Shown here one piece after another: positions 11,600 to 22,160 of a stretch of DNA of 64,000 nt. Under the pieces are notes generated by a model that searched no databases, was not told the DNA's origin, and saw only the letters and a program-made list of their open reading frames with translations. The stretch comes from Isoetes taiwanensis (lineage: Eukaryota; Streptophyta; Lycopodiopsida; Isoetales; Isoetaceae): assembly GCA_021234155.1 (NCBI GenBank), contig JAJEKV010000024.1, forward strand, positions 14,110,913 through 14,174,912, written 5' to 3'. Numbering within the stretch: position 1 is the stretch's first letter; each line of letters begins with the position of its first letter. Made by a program: the position numbers and the translations under genes.

Positions 11600-12300
11600 C
11601 TTTCGACGGTGGTGAATCATCTAATTCAGGGAGAAAGCTTCGTTATCTTTGACTTAAATTACGTGTTGGGCAAGAGGTGTGCACAAGAATGAAAATATTA
11701 ACTCAAGATACCAACAGATCCGGAAAGATGAGCTTCAATTTAATATAGGAAATGGGTTTTTTCTTCGCAGCCGGGTTAGCATCCTTTGTTAGCATTTGTA
11801 AGAGAAGGGTTTGATGTTGCCATCGGTCTTCACTCACTTCTAAAAATCTTCAACCAATTGTGGAACATATTTGTGATGCTTTTTCCATAAAGCTGAAGTT
11901 TGTTTCTGACCGGGGAGCGATGTTGGACTACGCCACACAAACACCCTCTTGAACCTCAAAAGGGGTTGTTTGTGAAACCATTAAGCGTGGTATGGAAAGA
12001 GTACCCGTGAGTACTATGGACATACTGATTCGATCGACGACTAAAGATACAAATCCACTTTGAATCTCGTAGGAAGCTACATATGTCCTTTCTCTTGGAC
12101 CGAGATATTAGCTAGTGACAGATTGCTTGTCATGGAGCTCATTCCATGGCTTAATGGATTCAAAATGGCGAAGATGGTATAGTTTATGTGAAAGAGCATC
12201 CAATGACTAATGCGGCCGGATGGCATATCGTCGAGCAGGTGGAGCAGATTTTCTTTGGCAAACTATGGCAGCAACTTGGGTGCTCTGCTGCCTAAATTTA
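11600..12300 (+). pseudogene. FCP1-homology phosphatase-like domain of copy B, broken
   Basis: Reading across frame changes gives LLAFVREGFDVAIGLHS, KLKFVSDRGAMLDYATQTP, FVKPLSVVWKEYP, then a HTDSI(VI)DDSRYKSTLN stretch, ELIPWLNGFKMA and VYVKEHPMTNAAGW. These match the second half of FCP1/NIF domains, including the Asp-Asp-Ser motif and the KPL..VWKE.P stretch. It is more FCP1-like than the copy A version, which lost these residues. At least four frame changes or stops are present. Position after the Ulp1-like block is the same in both copies. Confidence 0.65.
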
Positions 12301-12502
12301 GTCAATATACGGAGCAAGGAATGGAGAAACTGCCATCATGTTATTGGCCTCTCGACTGGCCCATTGTTGGTACAGACTTTGACTGATGTACAAATTCAAA
12401 TGTTATGAATATATGTATCAAAGTTTTTGTTCATTGCACTTGAGTACTCTATTCTTACTGTCTTTCTTATTGGTACAATTATGAGTGTGTATACATAATT
12501 AA

Positions 12503-12853
12503 GTGATCTTCATTTGCTTTGTAGATGAATGGACTGAAACACAAAAGACTATTAAGAAACTAAGAGATAGAGTTCTGCTGCACCCAGAGGTAATACAAAC
12601 CAACACAAGCTGCAAGTACATAGGGTTGGGGAAGTATATCTTTTTGTTCGAACTTTGGGAAAAGGTTGAGCAAATTGAAAATTATGAGGAACGAGCAACC
12701 ATGAAAGGTATATTGGCAGCAAATCACTTGTTGCACAACCCTTGGGGGAAGGCACGTGTCCTGGAAGATGCAGGCTATGTAGGATGGAAAGGTTTGCCAG
12801 TGGCACGTGCTATAGAAACCGCATGGACTACTGCTTTAGAGGATATCTCTTGA
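12503..12853 (+). CDS. 116-aa open frame of copy B, unknown
   Basis: Open from 12503 to 12853. It includes TETQKTIKKLRDRVLLHPEV, then GKYIFLFELWEKVEQIENYE, and ends TAWTTALEDIS. The charged helical stretches look protein-like. It follows the FCP1-like block and could be the last exon of the same gene, since a polypyrimidine-rich stretch and TTTGTAG occur just before WTETQ. No family was recognised. Confidence 0.35.
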   Translation: MIFICFVDEWTETQKTIKKLRDRVLLHPEVIQTNTSCKYIGLGKYIFLFELWEKVEQIENYEERATMKGILAANHLLHNPWGKARVLEDAGYVGWKGLPVARAIETAWTTALEDIS

Positions 12854-13129
12854 CCTCTCGTGGGCTGGAAGACATGATGCAATAGTCATAAGATATCAGG
12901 CTCCCTTCGACATTTTGAAGCTTGGTCATGAATTATGAGCCATGCTCATTTTTGGGTGTGTTATATTTATGTCCACAATATAAATAAATCAACCATTTGT
13001 ACATGAAAACCTGTCCATTTCTTATCTTTGCCATGACTGAAACCATTTTAGTGTTTATGCAATTCAACTTTCTTGTGTTCAATTCTAATCAACTTACACT
13101 TAACAAATTTTTATAAGATTTTACGGAAT

Positions 13130-13195
13130 GTACAACGGATGTACATAAGATGTACATCTGTTGTACATCTTATGTACATTGATGTACATAATGCA
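13130..13195. repeat. TGTACAT-rich cluster 2
   Basis: Dense TGTACA words (GATGTACATAAGATGTACA, then TTGTACATCTTATGTACA) lie between the two convergent gene blocks of element B. Part of it can fold back on itself. Confidence 0.6.
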
Positions 13196-13399
13196 CTTCC
13201 GAAGTAGTCCGGTTCTTGAGTTCTTATAACAAAGTATTACAATATTTCAGGAAAGTACTACTGATCGACTTAGTCCATGTCATCTACAATTCTTTGGAAG
13301 TTGTGATAACAATGTCTCATGGACTTCATCGGCAAGTGAAAATCAGGCTTGCCCCTTCAGACTTGTGTTTTACTTTCTTGAATGGGATTCGAACCCCAA

Positions 13400-15160
13400 T
13401 CACATTCTGCGCGGTACCAAAACATTCTTAGTAGGAAGCGGTTTATACTTATTGTGGCAGCACGGGATTAGTTCATAATATTGTCCTTCAATGACACTAG
13501 TGCCCGCCAGAGTATTCATTTCCATAGTCATCAATTGAATCTTCTTCCAATGCATGCTTTTCCCGGTGCACATGAGAACATAGTATGAAACACCTTCCAC
13601 ATTGTCCGGTGCTGCAAAAGACACAAATACATCTGAAACAGCGACTCTAGTGTCATCTAAACCAGCCTCGTCCTCTGCATACAAAACTTCCACATCATTT
13701 TCAGCTTCAACACGAGAGGCAATATGATCTGTGGGCTCCAAACTTTTAGAGACCATTCTCCACAATGTTTAATGTTCTCACAATTCAACCAATTGAAGTT
13801 AATGCAAGCATCACAAAAAGCACGAGAGTGGTCGTGATAGCAACTTTGTTGGATCTCTTTGGGTTTATAGTTGACCTGAGAATGTATCTGCCGAGTACCG
13901 TAAAGTCTTGCAATTGAATGCTCACGCTTTGCTGTTCACATCTGTTTTTCCAACCTCCCAAAACACCCTTTCACAATCCGATTCCTTGGCCCTTAAAAGC
14001 GCACAAGCCGTTTTCGCACTTTTTATCCAGCGGCATGCCATTTTGTTTTCTCTGCTTTCGCTCTCAAGCCACAACTTTGCTATACCAGCCTCGCCATCAT
14101 GTGTGCCTTTCCCATGGCGGATCCAAAGAAATTCCATATCACTCGAATTTTATTTTCAACATGGTATCTCTGATTCCATACCATGCGCGTCTTGATTTGA
14201 ATTGAGATGCACAACCATCCGACCACACATAATGAAGGTTTATGTGTCCACCTCCATTATTCTTAAGCCACCCCAAATGTAATTTAAAACCATGTTGCAC
14301 AAAATGAGTGTCATGCTTCTGTCATCCGGAAACATAGAAATGCCTTTTTTTTTTTAAGCTTACCTTCTATTTTCATCATTGAAATATGGACCAAAATACT
14401 AATTTGATCGGGATTCCAATGCTCGGATTGCACTTACGTCCACGGTTTCAATGTGTAGTTCTCTGCAAAGTCAACAACGGACAACACACTATTATCAGGG
14501 AGTTTCTCAACACATCTTTTAAACCTGTTTTTGCTCTGCCCGGTGTCTTTGTAAAGTTATGATCGTAAACTTAGCAAGCTGATTTTTCATGTTCTTTAAC
14601 AAAAGCAGATGCTTTGTCATTCGATCAACTAATCTAAGCCTACGGATGTACCTTTTTGGATGGCTCATTGACATATGCATATACTTGCAGGTCCACATTC
14701 TGAATTCCATCTTCCTCGTTTGGACGGATGTCTAATTTCTTCACTCCACATTCATCACATTAAGCCTTTGATGCATTTTAGTTTATGCCATTCATCCGTC
14801 ACATATTTCTCAAAGCTGTTGACCTCCACAAGATACTAACATTATCAAAAGTTTTCTTGTTTGCTTGACATACTCCATTGTTTTCTTTGGGATGCACGGA
14901 CACTCTGACCCCGCAAGTGCAATTAACATGTAGGGATCTCCTCATATCATTGAAGGCCTTTTCGCATGCAGATCGCTTGCTCATGTTTGACACAACAACA
15001 TGTGTTTCTCTCCTTCAATTTCCTTATGCAATCAGGTTTTTGGATACTCGAACGTCAAGGCTTAATTTTGGTATCGGGATTACGATATACAAACTGTTGA
15101 TAAAAGCTCGGACCGCAATAACAAAAGCATTAAAGACCATGTTAGCAAAATGATGTCGGC
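13400..15160 (-). pseudogene. Transposase-like protein with DFAENY, WSDG and HGKGxxDG motifs, broken
   Basis: Reading minus-strand frames in order gives a Cys-rich CDECGVKKLD piece (about 14740), VVDFAENYTLK (14455-14475), VQSEHWNPDQISILVHI (about 14400), HYVWSDGCASQFKSRRAWY (about 14215), HGKGTHDGEAGIAK (about 14100), a Cys/His-rich tail and the 121-aa frame 13765-13400 (EGVSYYVLMC). I recall uncharacterised plant and animal proteins with the same WSDG then HGKGxxDG order. Asp in DFAENY, Asp in WSDG and Asp in HGKGxxDG are spaced like an RNase H-fold DDE/D triad, so a transposase role is my inference. Frame changes between motifs make this copy inactive. It converges on the protease/phosphatase gene inside the same TIRs. 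Confidence 0.6.
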
Positions 15161-15179
15161 AACCCGGATGCCAAAAGAG

Positions 15180-15730
15180 TATTGAACTATACTATTGTAC
15201 AATTAATGTATGTTCTATGTACATAAAATGTCCATCCAACAGTTCCATCGATATGTTCTTGTACATCTAATGTACATCTAATGTACAAAGGTACATCTAA
15301 TGTAATATAGCAGTTCCTTGAACATCCAATGTACATCAATGTACATCCAATGTACATCTAATTAATGTTCCAATATTAGTACATCACATTAATGTTACAA
15401 TATTAGTACAACTAATGTACATATGTCGATTTGTTTGGCTTCATTACACGAAAGTACACTAAAATGTAGAATGATGTAATTTTGATATTCAAGTACATGT
15501 AAATGCATTTGCATGGACATGTAACTGTTAATGGATGTACATCTAAAAAGTACCTAATAGCACATCACCGCAAGATTTCTGCTACTATGTAAACAATGTA
15601 AAATGCAATACATTTCATGAGAACCATGTGTATTCATTAACAGGTCACTTTCGAACAGAACTAGAATGTACGAGAATGTACTAGAATGTACTGTAATGTA
15701 CTAGAATGTCATGAAAGAATTTTGGAAGAA
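15180..15730. repeat. TGTACAT-rich cluster 3
   Basis: Over 20 TGTAC/GTACA words occur, many as CATCTAATGTACATC or GAATGTACTA, in irregular spacing. The cluster lies upstream (on the minus strand) of the transposase-like motifs, where a promoter or transposase-binding region could be. Confidence 0.65.
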
Positions 15731-15779
15731 AACATAAACTCCAAGACTGAATTGATTCAATTACAAGAGCAAACACGTG

Positions 15780-16590
15780 AGATATCAAGGTATTGTATTG
15801 CTTGTGTTCTCCTCTTCATGACATCTCTAACCTTTTGGTGAAACTTTGGTATTGTCAAGCCAAAATTCATTTAACCGGACGACATTTGATTGAATCATCG
15901 ATTCTATTTGATCTTGGCATCCTTCCCGCCAAAGCCCATACATTTGCTCCACTTAATGACATTATCTTCCTTCTTGCTGCAGCTTTGGATAAATTTCTTG
16001 GTCGTATCTTTAGCAATTTTGAAGAAACATTCTTGTTTATATCTCCTTTTTTCCAACAATCATTGATAACGTTGAATGTTTTGCGACCAATTTATCTTTG
16101 CTATTAGCGGACTTTACTTCTTGAAGTCCATCTTTCAAGTTTCGATCATTGATTTCATAACAATAACTTCGGAAGGATTTCCAATTACAGGGTCGAAAAC
16201 GAGAAAAAGCCTGTCATCTTGCAACAAACGATCACAAAAACTAATCTTTGATCTCGGCCGAAGCGTTTGCCGAAGCGAGGATGCAATCCAATCAACTGTC
16301 AACACGCTTCTTTATTTGTTTTGTGGCATAACACCGGCCAATGTCGGCATACTTTTGCTTAGAACCATCACTTCCATTGGAATTCTCACCCTCCATGAAC
16401 AGATTGACATGTGTTTGCTACGGAATTCCTTCCGGTGTTCTTCCCGTGAAAGGGGGGAATTTCGGAAAGGGAGGGACGGATCCATTCAATTTGGTTCGGT
16501 GGTTCGGTGGTTAACCAAGAATTTCGGGGGGAATGTCAGGGATGATCTTGCAATCATTGCATATCTGACACAAAACGACAAACCATAGTA
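15780..16590 (-). pseudogene. Probable 5' part of the transposase-like gene, degraded
   Basis: The minus strand keeps protein-like traces, for example NLFMEGENSNGSDGSKQKYA near 16390 and RCYATKQIKKRVDS downstream, followed by stops. The plus-strand frames of 104 and 170 aa here look like reverse-strand shadows, since they contain no motif. No domain is recognised in this part. Confidence 0.35.
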
Positions 16591-16659
16591 TCTTGATGTA
16601 CATCTAAAATGTACCCCAAAAAAGCACAAATTCGTCCTTCAATTCAGTACGATGTACGT

Positions 16660-16681
16660 ACACCCTTTCATGCTTTTACCC
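16660..16681 (-). repeat. Right terminal inverted repeat of copy B
   Basis: ACACCCTTTCATGCTTTTACCC-type 22-bp end, the exact reverse complement of 7433-7454; followed by AGTG at 16682-16685. Confidence 0.85.
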
Positions 16682-16764
16682 AGTGGCACGTGGAGATATC
16701 ATTTCCTAAGGTTAATCAAGTGGTGATGTGGCCCAAAATATACGTATACATACCGTATATTCTA

Positions 16765-17000
16765 GGGGAACGTCACAGTCGCGCCTTTTTTTCGTTTCTT
16801 TTCCCCTAATCTGTTGTTCTGTGCACCTGCATATCCGGCAGGTCCACCTGAGTGTGGATCTGATTCCACACGCTTCACGAGGTGTCTGTGATTAGCTCGA
16901 GCTAAATATATCTGACACAAAATTTCTTTAAAAAATTCATCCTCTGACGCAACGCATGTGGATAATGAATTTGCAATAAAGCATGTGATAACATCATTGC
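16765..17000 (+). repeat. Direct repeat R1, copy 1
   Basis: Closely matches 19005-19230: both contain TCCGGCAGGTCCACCTGAGT, a GAGGTGTCTGTGATTAGC stretch and GCAATAAAGCATGTGA. The copies are about 2.24 kb apart and clearly diverged. They bracket the palindrome-ended segment 17068-19002. Confidence 0.7.
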
Positions 17001-17045
17001 ATTAAAGCGCAGCCATCCTGCTGTCTTGTGCCATGTCATTTTTCT

Positions 17046-17067
17046 GTGATTAGCTCGAGCTAATCAC
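17046..17067. repeat. 22-bp perfect palindrome
   Basis: GTGATTAGCTC followed by its exact reverse complement. The same palindrome recurs at 19125-19146 and, with decay, at 16888-16909. Confidence 0.8.
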
Positions 17068-19002
17068 GTGATTTTCTCGAGAGAATCTTTGTGATTCGCT
17101 CGATTAATCACGTCGTGTTATGTATTAAAACAAGGGAGCCAATATTAGCCACCTGGTACAGGCTCTTGTTGCCTTAAGTCACCTTCCGTGCGAATATGCA
17201 CCGAAACCAAAAGTGGTTTCAGGGGGATTTTAATTTAAAATGATTGGATGTAATGGTTTGTGTTAATGGAAGAATTTAAGTCAAGGAACAATTTAAAGCA
17301 CATTATAAAACTCTAACATGCTTTTGCAGATATTCTTTCTATTGGTATTAGATATGTAATGCATAGTGGTACCAGATAAAAGGAAAAGCGAAGAAAACAA
17401 GTGAAGGACTTATAAAATGCAAGATGAAGGAGCATTGAGTTTTCTTATATTCTGTTATTTCTATTTTACAAAAACAATTAAGACTCAATTTGTATTGCTC
17501 ATATAGAGCTATAGTAAATGGCTTCAAATTGAACTTTATTTTCAATGGGCAACCTTATGGAAAGAATACAGTTAATTAAGTTCAATTGTTTCTATTCATA
17601 TTGAAAATGTAGAATGCACAACTAAACCTAATTTGCTACTATACAATATTGACTTGATGTATATTGAAGGATGCAGTAGATAAAAGGTTACATGAATATC
17701 TGCTAAAATTCTCTCAAACCAACTTGAGCAAAAACAACTTTCTATTCTATTCTATTGATAGGCTAAGCCAATGATGGAATCATATTTTAGTATAGGTATC
17801 ATAGTTCATCCAACAACTATAGATCATCACACTAATACCGATGCAAAGAACAATGCATGATACACCTTCCTGATAAAGAGCCTTTTATGCGCACTGATAT
17901 TCTTGTCATGAAATCACTTAGATTTCATGTCCCAATACAAAAGAGAAATATTTACATTCTACATGTAAATTTTCCAACTCCTAATTTACCAACCCAATCC
18001 TTTAGACTAAGCTCTATCTAAATACCCATAAATTCCAGTTGCTTAAATTCGAAGATGATTTCTACAATGAATTATTATTATGATTAAGATGGATACACTT
18101 CAACCCCTGACGGAATTAAAAAGACATATTATTTGACTCTTTTACTACGACGAAAGCCCAACTTTTAGAGATAAAATGGGCATAGGATTTTATCTGGTTC
18201 TGGCAATGACCTACGATGCAGAAGCTGCTGTCGATTGGCAATGTTGATGCGCGGAGCAAGCTTGGCTCCTACATATACTTGTCAAGCTTAAAATCACAGA
18301 TTTATAGCTAAACAAGAGAATCCGATGTATGAACTTGTAAAACTCCAGTGCCTGCAAAGGCCGAGAATCCAGTAGCAATTTATCTGCAAAAGCAGGTTTG
18401 GGCCAGTTGCATAGAGTATCCCAGCAAATACCCAGAATATGCCCACCGACCAACATGAGCGAGGATTTGCCCTTTAGGGCAATCCAAAAGCAACAAAAGT
18501 CGTAAACACTTCTAAAGTTCGACAATGCCAAGCATCTGGTACTAGTTTCATTTATAATTTTGTTCATAGCGAAGTTAAATGTTCCAATAATCTCTTGCAA
18601 TTTCAACATCACTTACGATCTTTTATTGGATTATTATGTCAATATAGGGAAAGACTCAGGCAATGAAATGATCATATTTATGATATAATAATATGTTCTT
18701 GAAGACCATGGCCTTGAAAGTTGTAAGCCCTCAATGTTGAAGAAGACTAGGGGGCACTTCCAAACTATAGGGCAGAAGAAGACGAATGAATTTGAAACAA
18801 CCAAGTTGGTTTTTTTCACAAAAACAGGCATAATATACGGGCAAGCAAAAATTATTATTACAATGTGATTGTTTATAGTCTTTTCGTGTTGAAAAAAGCA
18901 AAAAACCCAAAAACACTATCAGATAAGCAGGTCTGCATCGCGCACTTTATTGGCTCCCTGGTTTTAACTGGGACGCCAACGTGATTCTCTCGAGCAAATC
19001 AC
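17068..19002. mobile_element. Candidate 1.9-kb non-coding element with palindromic inverted ends
   Basis: 17068-17087 (GTGATTTTCTCGAGAGAATC) and the reverse complement of 18983-19002 (GTGATTTGCTCGAGAGAATC) differ at one base. The interior is AT-rich with no coding frame; small frames at 18211-18612 and 18634-18916 have no motif. A MITE-like or foldback element is possible. No target duplication was established, and the surrounding direct repeats complicate the boundaries. Confidence 0.4.
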
Positions 19003-19004
19003 AG

Positions 19005-19230
19005 TGACGTGGCATCTAGGTCGTGCCTTTTTTTCTCTTCCCATGGTCTGTTGTTCTACACACCTGCAGATCCGGCAGGTCCACCTGAGTGTGGATTTGA
19101 TTCCGCACGCTTCATGAGGTGTCTGTGATTAGCTCGAGCTAATCACATCTGATACAAAGTTTCTCTAAAACTGCACCCTCTGATTCAACACACGTGGATA
19201 ATAAATTCGCAATAAAGCATGTGAAGTGCT
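19005..19230 (+). repeat. Direct repeat R1, copy 2
   Basis: See 16765-17000. This copy keeps the full palindrome at 19125-19146, whereas copy 1 has a decayed version. Confidence 0.7.
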
Positions 19231-19392
19231 CAAACTTTACCAGGGGAGAGGGGGAGAAAATTACCGAGCGAAAGGAAAGAAAATATAAAAGGCAGCTTCT
19301 GGAAATAATGAAGGGGCAACTTCGAAAGTGCCGTATCTTTTTGGACATGCCAATATCTGGCCTTTGCTTTGCTAATGGTTCATACGGTAAAA

Positions 19393-19650
19393 TCTCATAT
19401 TCTTAATTAGAACTTTTTTTTTTTTGGTTGCAAACAAAATTTAGTAGAAGACCATTTGCCAGGATGTTTTGAATACTTTTCAATTAATATAGTATGTCAA
19501 ATTCTGTTATTGTAGATCTTTAAATAGGATAATAAATCTGATGTGAGAAATTAACCAGATCTAGCATACATTATGCTGACCCTTTCTCATATTCTTAATT
19601 AGAACTTTTTTTTTTTTTTTTGCGAACAAAATTTTGTTGAAGACCATTTT
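19393..19650 (+). repeat. Short direct duplication with two T tracts
   Basis: CTCATATTCTTAATTAGAAC then a T run then GAACAAAATTT-type sequence and GAAGACCATTT occurs at 19394-19460 (12 T) and 19586-19650 (16 T). On the minus strand these are A tracts about 380-580 bp downstream of the kinase pseudogene stop, so one may be a retroposition tail. Confidence 0.55.
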
Positions 19651-19998
19651 TACAAATATTATTATTAGTTAACGTTGTTGGTTGTTTGGGGAAGGCTATT
19701 ATTAAGTAGATATCCTTATGCTTAATGTTTGCAAACGAAAAACCACATAATTAATTATTCGACTTTATTGGTGGATCCTTGTATGTCTAAAATGAATTGA
19801 ACTTGAATAACCCCAAACCCCACCTTAGAAATATTGGTTACGACATCTAGGCCTCTTCTTTGAAGGCATGTGCATGACACCACGATAAAATAAGTTTCAT
19901 GACTATAACAATATCACTTTATTAAATAGTGAGCATATGTACAAATCCACCAACGGTTCATGGTTCATAGTGATGCACAAAACAATATAAATAACTCT

Positions 19999-21055
19999 TT
20001 ACACTACTATTCTGGGTGTAAATACATTGGGATGCCTGAAACTGAGATGCTTTTGAATTGGACATCTGTGGATTTCCTTTCTTACTTGCAATTGGAAGAA
20101 GGGATGTTTTAATGCCTGTGATGCAGTAAAACGTTTGGTAGGGTTCCAAGAAAGCAACTCTTGAATTAGATTTATTGCCTCATTACTTGCTCTTGGAATT
20201 TGCTGCCTCAGAGTCCACTGGAGATTTTTCTTCTTAGCAAACGGAGAAGAAAACAAGCCATAATTTTTGGCAAGCTGCAAGCCATATGGCCAATCATCCG
20301 GCGCCCCAAGTAGTTCCCAAATCTTCAACACCTGATCCATCATGTTGGCTTCACAAAACAAAGGCGCAGAATTATAAAGCTCTGCCATAATCACACCAAC
20401 CGCCCACATATCGATCGCCTCGTCATAAGTTTGTGCTCCTAATAGAACCTCCGGTGCTGTATACCAGAGAGTAGACACTTCTTTCTCTAGTTCGTCCTTG
20501 GAATTGAGACGCCTGGCCATGCAAAAATCTGCAATTTTGAGAACATCATTTTGCAAGAGAAGGTTCTCGGGTTTAATATCTCGGTGGAACTTTCTCTAGT
20601 TCGTCCTTGGAATTGAGACGCCTGGCCATGCCAAAATCTGCAATTTTGAGAACATCATTTTGCAGGAGAAGGTTCTCGGGTCTAATATCTCGGTGGAAAT
20701 ATCCTTTCCGGTGGATGTAGTTCAAACCTTGCAGAAGCTGGAAAGTTAAGTTGCGAATTGTATCTTCGGAAAGGGATTGTCTTTGGATGAGTCGAAGGAG
20801 ATTGGAATCCATGTATTCAAAGACTAGATACATGCATTGATTTTGTGAGTGTGCATAGTTAAGGCGGATGATATTTGGGTGGTCAAAGTTAGACAGGGCT
20901 TTCCACTCTGCCCATTCTTCCCAGCTTGCATAGGATTGATTCTTCAAAACTTTGATAGCCACATCTTCCCCTGTTTCCAAATCTAAAGCCTTCCATACAA
21001 TTCCGTAGCTCCCTTCTCCTAATTTCTTCAAAATACTATACCGATCCATTTTCAA
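19999..21055 (-). pseudogene. MAK/ICK-type (CMGC) protein kinase, intronless, broken by a tandem duplication
   Basis: From Met at 21055: glycine loop LGEGSYGIVWKAL, ATP-binding Lys in VAIKVL, alpha-C Glu in the EEWAEW region, hinge VFEYMDSNL, catalytic HRDIRPEN, and DFGMARR. A 109-bp duplication then shifts the frame, giving a stop soon after. The second frame (20556-19999) repeats the DFG region as DFCMARR and continues STLWYTAPEVLL, DMWAVGVIMAEL and a C-lobe ending NPTKRFTASQALKHPFF. The MAK/ICK T-x-Y activation motif is missing, and the family's WYRAPE is WYTAPE. The full kinase domain lies in one exon, although plant relatives have introns, suggesting a retrocopy. Nearby T tracts at 19414 and 19606 fit a poly(A) tail on the minus strand. 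No activity is expected. Confidence 0.85.
20481..20698. repeat. 109-bp tandem duplication inside the kinase
   Basis: Units 20481-20589 and 20590-20698 both begin CTTTCTCTAGTTCGTCCTTG. They differ at three or so sites, one changing DFG to DFC and one changing Lys to Arg after HRDI. 109 is not a multiple of three, so the duplication itself causes the frameshift. Confidence 0.95.
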
Positions 21056-21810
21056 AACCTAACCTTGGTTTCCAATCAATGAAGAAACACTCTACCTTGT
21101 TTTCCAAAACTATGTAGCTTGCTTTCGCTTTCCAATCGAGTCTCAAAACCTTGCTTATGATCTTGTATCTATGGCGAAACTTTCTCCTTGCTCTACTAAA
21201 AACCCTATGCGCTTTGCAAACTCCATGAAGAAAATTAGTTGTGCCCGGGTTATTTATTATTTTCAGGAAATGCAAAAGGCATTGAATCTCTGCCATTGGC
21301 TGGATTGAAAATATCCTTTGATCTCAAATACCTTTTTCGAAAACATTGCATGGCATTTTCACGAAGTATCCAAACCCTAAATTCAGAATAGGGCGTCTTA
21401 TGAATGTGGCTTCCAAATCCGGCCAGAGCTGCTTATGAATCTTCCAAATACTTGTCTTCATAAATGCAACAGAAAATTTCACCTGCAGTCATCTAAGTCA
21501 GGAAGCTGCCTCCACCTCCAGACATTTTGAAAATCCGGTTCGCCTCCACCTCCAGACATTTTGCGATAGAAAATGTAGAAATCCAACTCAAATTTTTTAC
21601 CTTCCAACGAACTTAGATGATGAAAAACAGCTTTTCGCCGATGTATAGAAGCTTCAATGTTCGATCTGCCTAAACAGAGCAGAGAAAAGAGGCGCGCCGT
21701 ATTTGCCAGCATTCTTTTCTGCAACCGAAAATAGCTCTGATTTGCGGAATATGGGGCTAGGGTTTACGCTAGGGTTTAGCATTTAGTCCAAATGTCTAGT
21801 CATTAAATTC
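21056..21810 (-). other. Upstream region of the kinase pseudogene, no gene
   Basis: Short minus-strand frames (21296-21036 and 21724-21479) have no motif. A small duplication of GCCTCCACCTCCAGACATTT occurs at about 21506 and 21542. This may be 5' untranslated sequence of the kinase transcript. Confidence 0.4.
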
Positions 21811-21811
21811 T

Positions 21812-22160
21812 CTAATGCATATTATACATGCTAGATCTTGGTGGAGGGGTTTCGTCCTGAGAACAAGTAGCACGGCAACACGTGGCAATCCCTTGGTGTT
21901 GCCGATAACGGTTTAATGGTTTCCCACAAGAAACTCCCTCCATCACTGACAATCTAATTAGTAACAATACACAGAATATTAGTAAAAATATACACAGAAC
22001 ATTTGTATTCTGAGTGTTGCAGCCATAATACGAGTGATCGACAGGTGTCAAGTATGGAATGCGCTCGACAATCTGCACATGGATTTGTCTGCATTTCTCA
22101 TGATATGCCTTTGAAGACCTCAGGAAACTTGGACAGTCTGCCTTTGCATAGGTCGACAAA
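21812..22160 (-). pseudogene. PPR-containing direct repeat, copy 1
   Basis: A minus-strand frame contains HEKCRQIHVQIVERIPYLTP, part of an L-type pentatricopeptide motif as in plant organelle RNA-editing factors. It is followed by non-PPR sequence. The stretch 21855-22105 is nearly identical to 23579-23820. Only one motif is left, so no function is expected. Confidence 0.55.

Larger units (their letters stand above)
7433..16681 (+). mobile_element. Large TIR DNA transposon, copy B (about 9.25 kb, complete but decayed)
   Basis: The ends at 7433-7454 and 16660-16681 are perfect 22-bp inverted repeats (GGGTAAAAGCATG then AAAGGGTGT). AGTG directly flanks both sides (7429-7432 and 16682-16685), a probable 4-bp target-site duplication. 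Inside, the plus strand carries the VDW block, linker, Ulp1-like and FCP1-like domains up to about 12850. The minus strand carries a transposase-like gene from about 15160 to 13400. TGTACAT-rich clusters separate the blocks. All genes have stops and frame changes, so the copy is not autonomous now. The 22-bp TIR and 4-bp duplication differ from the long TIRs and 9-bp duplications usual for Mutator-like elements. Confidence 0.75.

Noticed and set aside
15793-16588. Plus-strand genes of 104 and 170 aa
   Set aside because: No motif; the opposite strand carries the traces of the transposase-like gene, so these are shadows.
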